This document shows positions 34,631 through 44,900 of a stretch of 64,000 bases of DNA, one piece after another (the stretch's first letter is position 1; each line of letters opens with the position of its first letter). Location of the stretch: positions 11,817,235 to 11,881,234 of the forward strand of contig JAKZAN010000004.1 of the NCBI GenBank assembly GCA_023053545.1, read 5' to 3'. A program made the position numbers and the translations under genes. The stretch is from Lepidurus packardi (taxonomy: Eukaryota > Arthropoda > Branchiopoda > Notostraca > Triopsidae). The notes beneath the pieces were generated by a model, which did no database searches, had not been told where the DNA came from, and worked only from the letters and a program-made list of their open reading frames with translations.

Positions 34631-37600
34631 TTACCAAAGGCCGGCTGGAAACTGATTGACTTCGCCTTGATCCTGGTGCGCGGTACCGTCTCGCACGTAG
34701 GCCAACTTGATGCGCATGCGCAGGACGCCCTAATGAGTATTATATAACTATAAAAGTCTCCATTTTTTTTCTCTGTTTTTGACTTTGAAAGAGGAGGGGG
34801 AAGAGCTCAAGCGATTACCGATTGAGGTAGGTTTGGGGGTACGTTTTTAGTCATGTACAGTACCTTGTTGGGGTTGGCAACGCGCAGGACTTGCGTCACT
34901 TGACCGCCGGCGGCTAGGACGGAGCTCGAGGCCGGGAGCATTTGCAACTGGAATGTTTTGGGGACCGCTGCTTGAAACAGGAAGTCCGTGACGGGACTAG
35001 CGAGCTGATTTTGCGCCGTTAGGGTAATAAGCACCACATCCGCTTCCAACGGAGGCTTCTCAAAGCTAAAATCCAGACGAAAGCCATCTTTCTCGTACGC
35101 CACCACAGGAGGGAAGAGTGGGGTGCTGTTCCCAGGCGAAACGGGCGCTATATCGGGTGTCGAAGTTCCCAAAAAACCATCTAGCAGTAAAGAACTCGTG
35201 CTAGTAAGAGCAGCAGGCGTGGCTAGCGACAATACAGGGTTCAAAGAAGGGCCTGTTGGTACTGTTCTGGCTGGGGCAGTCGATGCTCCACCTCCTAATG
35301 AAGAATTGCCAATCAAAAACAAGAAATTTACAATGCAATGGAAAATTTACAAGTCAAGCAGAAAGAAGCTCAAAGATTAATAGAAATATTAATCATATTA
35401 ATTATAAATATTAATAATAAATATTAATAATAAACTAATAAATATTAATAATAAACTAATAAATATTAATAATAAACTAATAAATATTAATAATAAAATA
35501 ATAAATATTAATAAATAATAATAAATAATCATAATATTTATAATAATAGATAAATCGATAGTTACTTGATCATACAGTATGCATACAATATTGGTGGCTA
35601 TAAATAATATAGACAGCATGCATCCAATATTGATGTCTGAATAATATTGATATCCAATATTGATGGAGATACAGTTAACAGAATTAAAATAAAAAGAATT
35701 TGTAGAACAAACAAAAATATGTTAAATGAATTAATGGAATTCATAAAAATGTATCGAAATACATTTAATGCGCTGGTAGGAAGTAATCGAATTAAATGAA
35801 AAAATTTAAATGAAAAGAAATCAACTTGGGACCAGGCCGGAGTTGTAGCCTTACTCCCGGCTTGACTCGACTAAGTCGGTACCGCACTAAAAAGGTGCAT
35901 ACGAAAGTCCAAATTGGGCCAGGCCGGACTTGTAGCGTTACTTCGGCCTGACTCGCCACTCCTCAACAATGAAACAGAAAGCAGGCTTAAATGTACTATG
36001 AGACTTATTAGAATGAAACTTAATTCATAGCTAAAAACAACAGACCGAAGAATTTAAAACTACTAAAACACGGATGGGACCAGGCCGGAGTTGTAGCCTT
36101 ACTCCCGGCTTGACTCGACTAAGTCGGTACCGCACTAAAAAGGTGCATAAGAAAGTCCAAATTGGGCCAGGCCGGACTTGTAGCGTTACGTCGGCCTGAC
36201 TCGCCATTCCTGAACAATGAAACATAAAGCAGGCTTAAATGTACTTATTAGAATGAAACTTAATTCATAGCTAGACACAACACACCGAACAACTTAAAAC
36301 TACTAAAACACGGATTAACTAAAATAACCGAAATTAACAACTTAAGGCTTATTAAACCAATTAATAACTTGTTGCTTGAACTTAATTACTTCATATGAAA
36401 GACGTACTCAAATATAATCAAACTTAAATTCAAAGACAAATTAACAAATTAAATTAAAAAAAAAAACATATTTTATTATTTTTTGTAACGGAAAATTCGC
36501 ACCCATGAGGTCCAATAGGTCCAACAGCTCTTGACTGCTACCACCAGGAGTAGTATTAACAATTGGCTGATTCTCTTTATTGGTTGGTACTACTACTTCA
36601 TCCTCTCCCTCTTCCATTCCTCCCAATAAATCCAACAACGCATTCTAAAATTCAACAAATTCGTGAGCATCTTAGATCCTGTAATTCCTCTCTCTCTCTC
36701 TCTATAAAAAAAAATAAAAAAATTATTACCGACTCTTGCTGGGTATGGGAAGGTGCTGTGACTCTGGCTTTAAGTTGCCAGGATTCCGAGTTAATCCCTT
36801 CGCTTTCACCGTTAACCAACGCCGTGCCTGAGCGAGCTTTGCCCTCCATGGGCGGCATGCGCTCCAAAAGGGCGGGGCGTAAGTTGGCATACCGCCCAAA
36901 GAGTTGAGAATACTCCACGCCCCTTTGCTGTAACTCGACTTGCACATGGCAACCAAAGCTGCTCACAATCGATTGAATACGCCTGATCCCCCCAAAAAAT
37001 ATGGATTTTTTTAACTTTATTTTAACCCCCAGAAACCAAAGAAAAGTACGTAAGAAGATCGAATAAAGTGCCTTACGGGACGGAGGTCGTAAACCGCGTC
37101 GACAACTTCGTAATAGACGTGAGGGCAAATTCTTTAGTCGCCAGCCATGACTGGTTGGAAAACAAGACATTCTGGTACAAGTCAATCACTTCGTCCTCAG
37201 TGGCCTACAAAGATTACAAAAAAAAAAGTTCTTGAAACTTTTCAAACTTATTGGCTGGTTTTGGGGGGGATTCTATACCTGAATGGGCGTGTCTTGCTCA
37301 CTACCGAGCGTATTCCCCGCCACAAGAAGGTCTCCGTACTCGCCCAGGCACCAGATTGCTACTTGTACTAATGGCTGACGCTCCGATAAAGGCAAGGGCG
37401 GGGCCACCAAGTCTGCTGCTACCCCATTGGCCGAGGAAGGCGAGGACGGGAAGGAATTGGCTGAGGTCGGGGAGGAAAGGGAGGATAAAGCCGGCGGGTT
37501 GCTTATCGCATGCCACAATTGCCCTACGGCATAACCTTGCAGCTGATTGGTCTCTGAAATGAGCTGCACCGTGCTGCAGACCACGTCTTCTCGCAAGTAA

Positions 37601-40600
37601 TTCCCGGCCTGTTTCATATTTCCTCGTTTTAAAAACCGACACAATATGTGAAGAAAGGGGGTGAAACTGAACTTACGGCGATAAGAACGCACAAGGAGGT
37701 AGCGATATGCCAGCGTTTGCAAGGTGCGAATTTTTCAGCGCTCGTGATGATGTTAGAGGAGCACTGGGCTTTGAAGTCGGGATCAGCACGTTCCAGGAAC
37801 AGCAACAGCTCTTTCATCATCACTCGAATGTTGGAGCCGTTTATCAGCGCGAAACTTAATTCCAGGGCCCGACGTCGAATCGAAATGTCCGGGTCCTGTC
37901 CAGAAGAATTAGTCTCAGTTTGTTTCTTTTTCTTTTGTTTTGTTTTGTACAAAAACAGACAAAAAAAGGACGAAAACAGTACAATAGTTTGTGGAAAAAT
38001 AGAGCTAAAAACCTAGTTTTCAGTAATATATTGCTTCTTGTTTTGCGGGGAATAGTAACTAAGTTATTAACAAAAGAAATTTGTAAAAAAAAAAAAAAAA
38101 TTTGGCTTGGTGACGTAACGGGAGTGACATCCCGTCCCAAACAAAAGCCGACAATTTGCCTAATGTTGCGTGGGAACCTTGTGTGGTCTGCCTTGGTGAG
38201 GCAATAATGAATTATAATGGGTTAAAAGAAGCAGCAGATGACGCAAGAATGAACTATCAACAGTGAAATTGTAAATGATAAAAATCTACCGACCATTTCT
38301 CATAAGTTTAGGCGGGGCCTAGTAGCGTTACTTCGGCTTGCCTGGCAATGCGAGCCAAGACGCCAAGAATGACATGTGAAAGTTCACCGAACGAATGGTA
38401 CTCTCCTCGCCGACTTTCTGGCGTTCCTTCGGCTTGGAAGCTTTGTTAGTTCACCGAACAAATGCTACTCTCCTCACCGACTTTCTGGCGTTACTTCGGC
38501 TTGGCGGCTTTGTTTTTTTACGGCTCTTTTTTTTATTAAGTATTAGTTTGTTTGCCATTGGTAAGGGCGTTAAGCCACACCCTTTCACTTCGACTACGTC
38601 ACCCAAACTTAAAGATGAATAACTTAGGAACGGGTTCATGGAAAATTGAGAAATTAATTCCTCTTTCTTAAAACCATATAGAGTACCCGAATTAATCGCA
38701 ATGAACCAGGAAATCGACTATCGAAAAACGCTTTTTTGACGACTACTGTCATTTTGACAGCAACAAACGCGAGTTCTTACCTTAAGGCACTCCAGAATGG
38801 TAGTCCTATGTCTTTGCACCGCCGTGTTATCGGCATGGACCGTACGCAAGAGTGTATTCAACGCCACGTAGCGAATATTCTTATCGCTGTTGAGCAAGAA
38901 GCGGCCGAGGATGTTCACTGCCAATACCTAAAAAGAAAAAGGATAAACGACCCTCAAAATAGCGCAAAGACATGGCTCGAAGATAAAAAAAAAAACAATC
39001 GCTTACTCTTAAACCACTCTCGGATTTGATGTCCATAATAGAAAGCACTGTCTCATAGAGGATGGCATTGCCGACATTTTTGGACGTTTCCGTATTGGTC
39101 GCGACTTGCGCCAGGATATCGTTCATGGCATCCGAAGCTTCCGCGTCGTTATGGCCCAAAACGCGCAACAAACGCAGCAATTTGACTTGTAAGAAAGGAT
39201 CACTCACGCCAGAAACGTCGTGTTCTGGAGCGTACCCAGCCATAATAAGATTCTTGAGGATGCGCACCAAGTTGGGTACCAACTAGAGACAAAAATAGGG
39301 ATTACTTCAGAATAAATTTCAGTACTATTTGCTTCAATTTCTTTTTCGCTTATAAACTTTCTGCAAGGGTTTCTTTTAGGGGGTTTATCTTTAAACGCGT
39401 GCGTTTTTACCTCACGATGGCCGCTTTCTTATTACGCAACCCCCCACGGTACAAGAAAACAAAAAACAACACAATCAGTTCATGTTGAACGATCCAAAAA
39501 ATTGGCACAAAAAATTCCTCGTTAAGGATTAAGTCAACCACGTCTCCAACCCACCAAAGAAACCAAAGTTGATCAAAAACTGCTCTCAATTAAAATCCTA
39601 GCTTGCTAAACGGTGTCCCTAAGTCGTTTAAAATGTAATCCTAACTTGCTTTTCTCCAAGTTAATGCTTTGAACGGCTCCAAAATTGGCGAAAGTCAACA
39701 AGACCCCACGTGAAAGTACACGATGGCATCCAAAATTGCCTTACTTGAAACCAATCCATCTTTTAAATCGAAATTAAGTCAAGTTTAAGCGTAAGTTGTT
39801 GTAAACTTCCTTTAAGGCAATGAGTTGGGTACCTTCTTGAAGTGTTGCAGTGTATCAGGGCTCTTTTCGCACATGGCGGTGATGAGAGTAACGCCAGTGA
39901 TCAAAACTCCTACGTCAAGATAAAAAGCGAGCGTAAAAACCTCAAGAATCGAGGATTTGGGCACAGAAAGTTATTTGCGTACCGTGATTCTTTTCGGTCA
40001 GAAGGGATCGGGTGGCCGGCAAGAACATTTCCATGAGCTCGGGCACTTTGCTGATGATCCGGAAGGCACACAAAGCTGCTTTCTTGCGGACGTAACCGTT
40101 CGTGGATTTCACGAGTCGCTCTACTTCGGAAGCCAGGTCCCGAGACATTTCGGGTGATGCAATGGCTCCTAGAGTGCAGAGTGCTAAACCCACCACGAAC
40201 TGTGTTGGGCTGTTCAAGTCACTATTTGCCGACAGCAAACCAAATCACGCGTCAAGAGGAAATAGAAAGTTCGTGTTTAGATAGGCGTCTCAAGTATATT
40301 TGTTTTTATTTGGGCGTTTACTTCTTCAGAGAGTTGGTGATGAGGACGTGGATGTCTTGTCGCTCGTCTAGCAAAAGCATGGCTCCCAAATATCCAATAC
40401 GCTTATCCGTAAAGCGAGGAGAAGCTATTAATTTGAGGCATTCAAGCTGTCCAAAATGCGCTGGGTACCTTTTTCATTAAAGAGAGTGCCGTGATTAGGA
40501 TAACGATGCAATTAAGAGCCTTTAGGGAATGTGTCAAGAAGTAAGTAAGTTTGTTTACCCCAGCATATGAATGTACAGCAGTTTGGCGACATTTCGACAA

Positions 40601-40890
40601 CGCCAGACAGGATCTTCTTCGCGAAAAGTTGAACGAATGTAGGCGCATTCCTTGTTCACAACTGCTCGTTCATCAGCTGCAGTTCTAGCTGCCCGGATTT
40701 GTCGAATGAGGTCTCTTAATCGCATGGGTGTAGGCATTTTAACTGTGACAAACGAAAGGGTTAGTATAAAGACAGCGATGAGCTGTCTCTTTTTGCTAAA
40801 GTCTTAAACAAACTTGAACTTGCCTCTTTCTACAGCGTCATTAATGACTTGTTTGATGGTATTCGCCATATTATTGGGAGCTGGCAGCAT
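34631..40890 (-). CDS. AP1G1: AP-1 complex subunit gamma (gamma-adaptin)
   Basis: Fourteen exons: 40890-40824, 40742-40559, 40468-40322, 40221-39983, 39909-39833, 39282-39007, 38927-38781, 37895-37677, 37608-37279, 37204-37077, 36982-36730, 36644-36503, 35294-34864 and 34729-34631. In phase they give 912 residues. Order: adaptin trunk ([69 protein letters not shown]), hinge with clathrin-box-like NALLDLLGG and [10 protein letters not shown], and gamma-ear ([29 protein letters not shown], ending [10 protein letters not shown]). Gamma-adaptin forms the trans-Golgi/endosomal AP-1 clathrin adaptor; its ear binds EpsinR, encoded nearby. The first exon ([13 protein letters not shown]) ends in AG|GCAAGT, a GC donor, and joins V-K-MPTP as in insect AP-1 gamma. 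A start at 40737 (MPTPMRL) is possible. Confidence 0.95.
35295..36502 (-). repeat. AP1G1 intron 12 with AT repeat and two tandem palindromic-element copies
   Basis: At about 35396-35540 there is a simple AATAATAAACTAATAAATATT-type repeat. At 35824-36071 and 36075-36317 lie two head-to-tail copies (about 250 bases) of half of the TIR element family seen at 31084. Each has the CAGGCCGGAGTTGTAGCC block, then 87 bases later the CAGGCCGGACTTGTAGCG block, then CAACAATGAAACA and ACTACTAAAACACGGAT. Confidence 0.75.
37896..38780 (-). other. AP1G1 intron 7 with dispersed repeat fragments
   Basis: No exon is seen in these 885 bases. A diverged dispersed repeat (GTGACGTAACGGGAGTGACA, AATAACTTAGGAACGGGTTC) is present, and at about 38310 a lone palindrome-family fragment (GGGGCCTAGTAGCGTTACTT). 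Two near copies of CTCCTCNCCGACTTTCTGGC with TTCACCGAAC lie at about 38380-38500. Confidence 0.5.
39283..39832 (-). other. AP1G1 intron 4
   Basis: 550 bases without an exon; nothing distinctive is seen. Confidence 0.5.
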
Positions 40891-41912
40891 TTTGGGTATG
40901 TTCAAGGTTATACTTGCTCATAAACAAACCACTAAGTTAAAGTAAGAAGCAAAATAACTGCGATAAGGCAATAATGGGTGCGGCGTCGCAATAATCTGGG
41001 GAAAAAATCGTGTTTAAAATCAATATAAATTCAAGTCTTTGCTGTTTACCTATAGTTAGTTACAATTAGGCCACTCTTATTTAACAATACTATAAAGCGC
41101 AGATTAAAAATCTGCTGATTTCAACAACTAAACAGACCAGAAGCCCGAAATGGGAGGTGTAGATCAAGAGAGGGGTCTACCATCTGGCGAGTATTTTATA
41201 AAGCCGGGCGACTTGGAACAAGTTTATAACTTAGTCGCCAGATGGTATTCGAACAACTCGACGAAGTTTATAATTCAGTCGCGCGAGATGGTTATTGAAA
41301 GTTCTGGCGCGCAATTCGTGGATACGTTCTGTGTATTCTGAAACGCAAAATGGCATTTCGTCATTGGACTGGTTTGAGGTATAATACCCTGGTTTCGAAC
41401 TGGTATTCATGCAGTCGGAGAAACAGATATGGAATCGCCTACCCTGCTTTCTGGTACTTCCTGGGTGTAGGCAATACCCGGGTGGTACCTGGACAGACCC
41501 CTGCCGTCGAGTATATAAAACCCTCCAATCTTGGTAGGGGGACCCATGGCCATGCGAAGGTAAAGGTAATTTGCGGTTGAACTTTCAAACTTTTTCGAAA
41601 TCATCCAACCATCCAATAAATTCGTCCTTGAACTTTCTACAGTTTGTGTATAACCTCATGTAAAACTATTCAAAGGTCACTAAAATTAAGTCTCTGATTT
41701 TTTTTGTTATCAAAGTAAGTTTCTACTACGAATTAGTTTAAAAGGAATTGTGTAGCATGTCTCCCTAGCATAGATTCAAAAAACGCGCCTAGATCAAGTC
41801 ACACAATATCTGTTACATTGATGGCCAGATGTCACCACAATGACTTGTTGTTTTTTTCATTGTTTTGTTTGAGGTGCGTAAAGGTTGTTTTTTTTCTGCG
41901 AAACTATGCGTT
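40891..41912. promoter_or_regulatory. Divergent AP1G1/TECPR1 upstream region
   Basis: The two genes start 1.0 kb apart and face away from each other, so both promoters should lie here. A TATATAAAA sequence sits at 41512-41520. An inverted repeat pairs ACCATCTGGCGA (about 41188) with TCGCCAGATGGT (about 41235). An 81-base fragment of TECPR1 coding sequence is inserted at 41387-41467 (listed separately). Confidence 0.45.
41387..41467 (+). pseudogene. Duplicated fragment of a TECPR1 exon in the upstream region
   Basis: This 81-base stretch differs by only a few bases from 43161-43241 inside TECPR1 exon 4. In frame it would read WFRTGIHAVGETDMESPTL followed by LSGTSWV and a TAG stop. It has no flanking splice sites of the original exon and covers only part of one tectonin repeat, so it is a non-functional copy unless it acts as regulatory or transcribed leader sequence. 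Confidence 0.8.
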
Positions 41913-44900
41913 ATGGCCGGGAGCGGATTGTTTGCAGTGAATAGTAAAGGCAAATTGCTTCATCTACCGTGTGTAGGCAATACTTGGAATGAATTACCTT
42001 ATTTTGGACTTGACTTGAAACGAGTTGCTGCTAGTCAGCAGTATTTGTGGGCAGTGGGAAGCGATCATCAGCTCTATTTATTCGTAAGAGCCTCGGATGT
42101 GCCCATTCGAATCAAAGAAGAAGCCTATCAAAATCAGCGTTGGAATCCAGCCCAAGGCTTCTGTAATAAACTCCTTCCCTCTGATCGACATGCATTCTCC
42201 AGTGCCGAGGGCCTAGTTGAACGTAATTTGGACCACATTTTGCTACCTTCCTCGTCTTGGGGTTGGGAAGACGACTGGCACTTGGATCTCACCCTCAACG
42301 GGACTGTTTTGGACCATGAAGTTAGTTTTCTATCCCCTCCATTTACCACAATTAGAATTGAAAGCAATAAATTTACTAATCGTAAACAGCTAAGTGAACA
42401 ATGCCCTCCAACGTACCAGTTTAAAGTCTCAGATTTGTATGAACTTAGTGATTTTTTGTATCGCTTTAGGGCTGGACGTATGCCATCGATTTCCCTCGCC
42501 AGTACTTTCCGAACAAGGCTTGGAATTCCTGTGTTCGACGACGTAAATGGGTTCGATACTACCGGTACATTGCGTACGATCGTTGGGCCCCGCTCCCTCC
42601 CATTCATCTCGACAAAACTGAAGTAACACCTACGAAAAATTTAACAAATCGAACACCTTTACGCTCTTTATTTCCACTTTTTTCCATTTTTTCGCTATTT
42701 TAGGAACCTTTCTTGGATGTGGCAGTGGGAGGAGAAGATATTCCAGGAGTAGCCAATGGTACTTTATGTGTTTGGGCAGTCACTGTGCACGGTCGCGTCT
42801 TTTTCAGGTAAAAAAAAATAAAAAAAAAAATGGTTGGCTTTTTCCTTTCAGTATTTTGTTTCAATTGAATAACCAGTGTTTGAATCTAGAGATCGTGTTC
42901 ACCCTAACAACCCAGAAGGCTCATCTTGGACACAAATCGATACTCCTCGAGGTTGGGAAGCTTGTCAGATCTCAGTCGGCCCTACAGGATTGGTTTGGAT
43001 GGTCGGATGGAACGGAAAAGCACTAGCTCGCATGGGAGTAACGTGGCAAAACAGCAAAGGAAGCCACTGGATCGAAGTACCCTCTCTCCAGGGCAATTCG
43101 GCTTTATCTCATGTTTGTGTGGGTGTAAAAGCCGTTTGGGGATTAGCTCGAGGTGGAACGCCCTGGTTTCGAAATGGTATTCATGCAGTCGGAGAAACAG
43201 ATTTGGAATCGCCTACCCTGCTTTCTGGTACTTCCTGGGTGGAATTGGTAGGCGTGTTTAGCGTCCTAGCGTTGGGGCCTGGTGATCAAGTAAAAAAAAA
43301 ATGATAATTTTCGTGGAATTTTCTCATGAATTAACTTTAATTGGTTTCTTGCGCTTGGAAATGACAGGTGTTTGCGTTAGGAGTGGAAGACCATGCTGTT
43401 TACATGCGCTCTGGCGTTCTGCCCAACGAACCGAGTGGCAAACATTGGCAAAAGTTAACCTGTGACGTTCGGACGTACAGCAACACGTCCAGTGTGAGCA
43501 ATTTGGCCCTAACTGAGGTGTCCGAGCCGGAATCCCAAGTTCTGCCAACGGATGACGCACCAGGCCCGGACTCCATGAGCAATAGGAGTCTAAGCAGCGA
43601 AGATGCGTCACTGGTGTATCGCCAAAAGCTGGAAGAAGAGCTCCACTTCCAAGAAGAGAGCATCAGTCAGCTTCCGCAAGCCGATTGGATCTGGCTGGCA
43701 GGTGGCAGCTGCAGATTAGACGCTCACCAACTGCCAGACTGGTATTCTTAGCCTAATCTTCCCTTTACACTGAATTTAATCCGTTTTTCTCTCACTTTTC
43801 AAGGTTTTCGGTCACGTTTCCGAGTCAGTTGAGCATCAATCCCTCCGAACAGTGGCGCTGTGACATTCTAGAGCAGTTAAGTCAACGGAAACGGCAGCAA
43901 ATGGAAGATTTCGCGTCCTATGAACCTGCAGTGGCCAGGTATCACTCCAGCTGCTCCAAATACTTCATTAAAATTGACAATAATATGCTTTTTAATAGAT
44001 CTTAGTAAGCTTTTTAAACCTATTTAATAGATCTGCGTGGGTCAAGACTGGGCAATCGCGTTGGGAAATGGAAAGTGGAAGCTGGGTGCCTTGTACGGTG
44101 GAGTTGGAAGCTGTAGGTACAGAAGGGGGCTGTTCTCCCGCAGGTACTTGGGCGGAAGCTGCAGCTTTGCGAATTGAAGCGCCCCTGAAGAAACGAAAGA
44201 CGCAAGTCAGTCTATCCGAGATTTCCTGCCTGGTCCCATTGGGAAGTGAACAAAGTCGCCCTACTTTGGCCATTTACACGGAAAGACAAACCTGTTTCCA
44301 AGACCCGCCCCTCAAATTGTCCTTTTCAAGCGATGCGGAACTAGATGATTGGACAGCTCACCTTACTCAAGGTAAAATTAGGATACAATCATAGTTTAAG
44401 TGATTACATCATCATTAAATGGGCAACATGAGCGCAACATCATTAAATGGGAAATTTTGGTCAATTTGATCGATTTCCGTCTTTTTAGCCATGATTCAAG
44501 TGAAAGGATTGAAAGGACCACCTAATTCTCAAGCCATTTGGGCTATAACAGCCCGGGGTGATGTTTATACGTCAGATCGATCTTCAAATCAAGTGAAACA
44601 CAATGGAAGATTTGGTTATGGATTTTTCAATGGATTTCAATGGTTTTCCAGGAGGAAGAGACGACCCCGACATTCCAAACCACGTGTTTCCCTTTGGACG
44701 AGGCTTCCACGCCATTGGTGATACCGTTAAGCTCTGGATTTCGTCCAGAAAGCAGCGTTTTCATACGAGGCACTGTGTCTCCCAGTGCAGAACGATTTTC
44801 GGTCAATTTGCAGTGCGGTTCCGTACCTCAGCGGCACGAATTGGCTACAGCTGTGCGTGACGTAGCGCTGCACTTGAATCCTCGCTTTGGACCGCCTTTT

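Noticed and set aside
41150..41580. Small plus-strand gene with a TATA box upstream of TECPR1
   Set aside because: The only recognisable coding sequence is the 81-base TECPR1 fragment, which ends in a stop and lacks splice sites.
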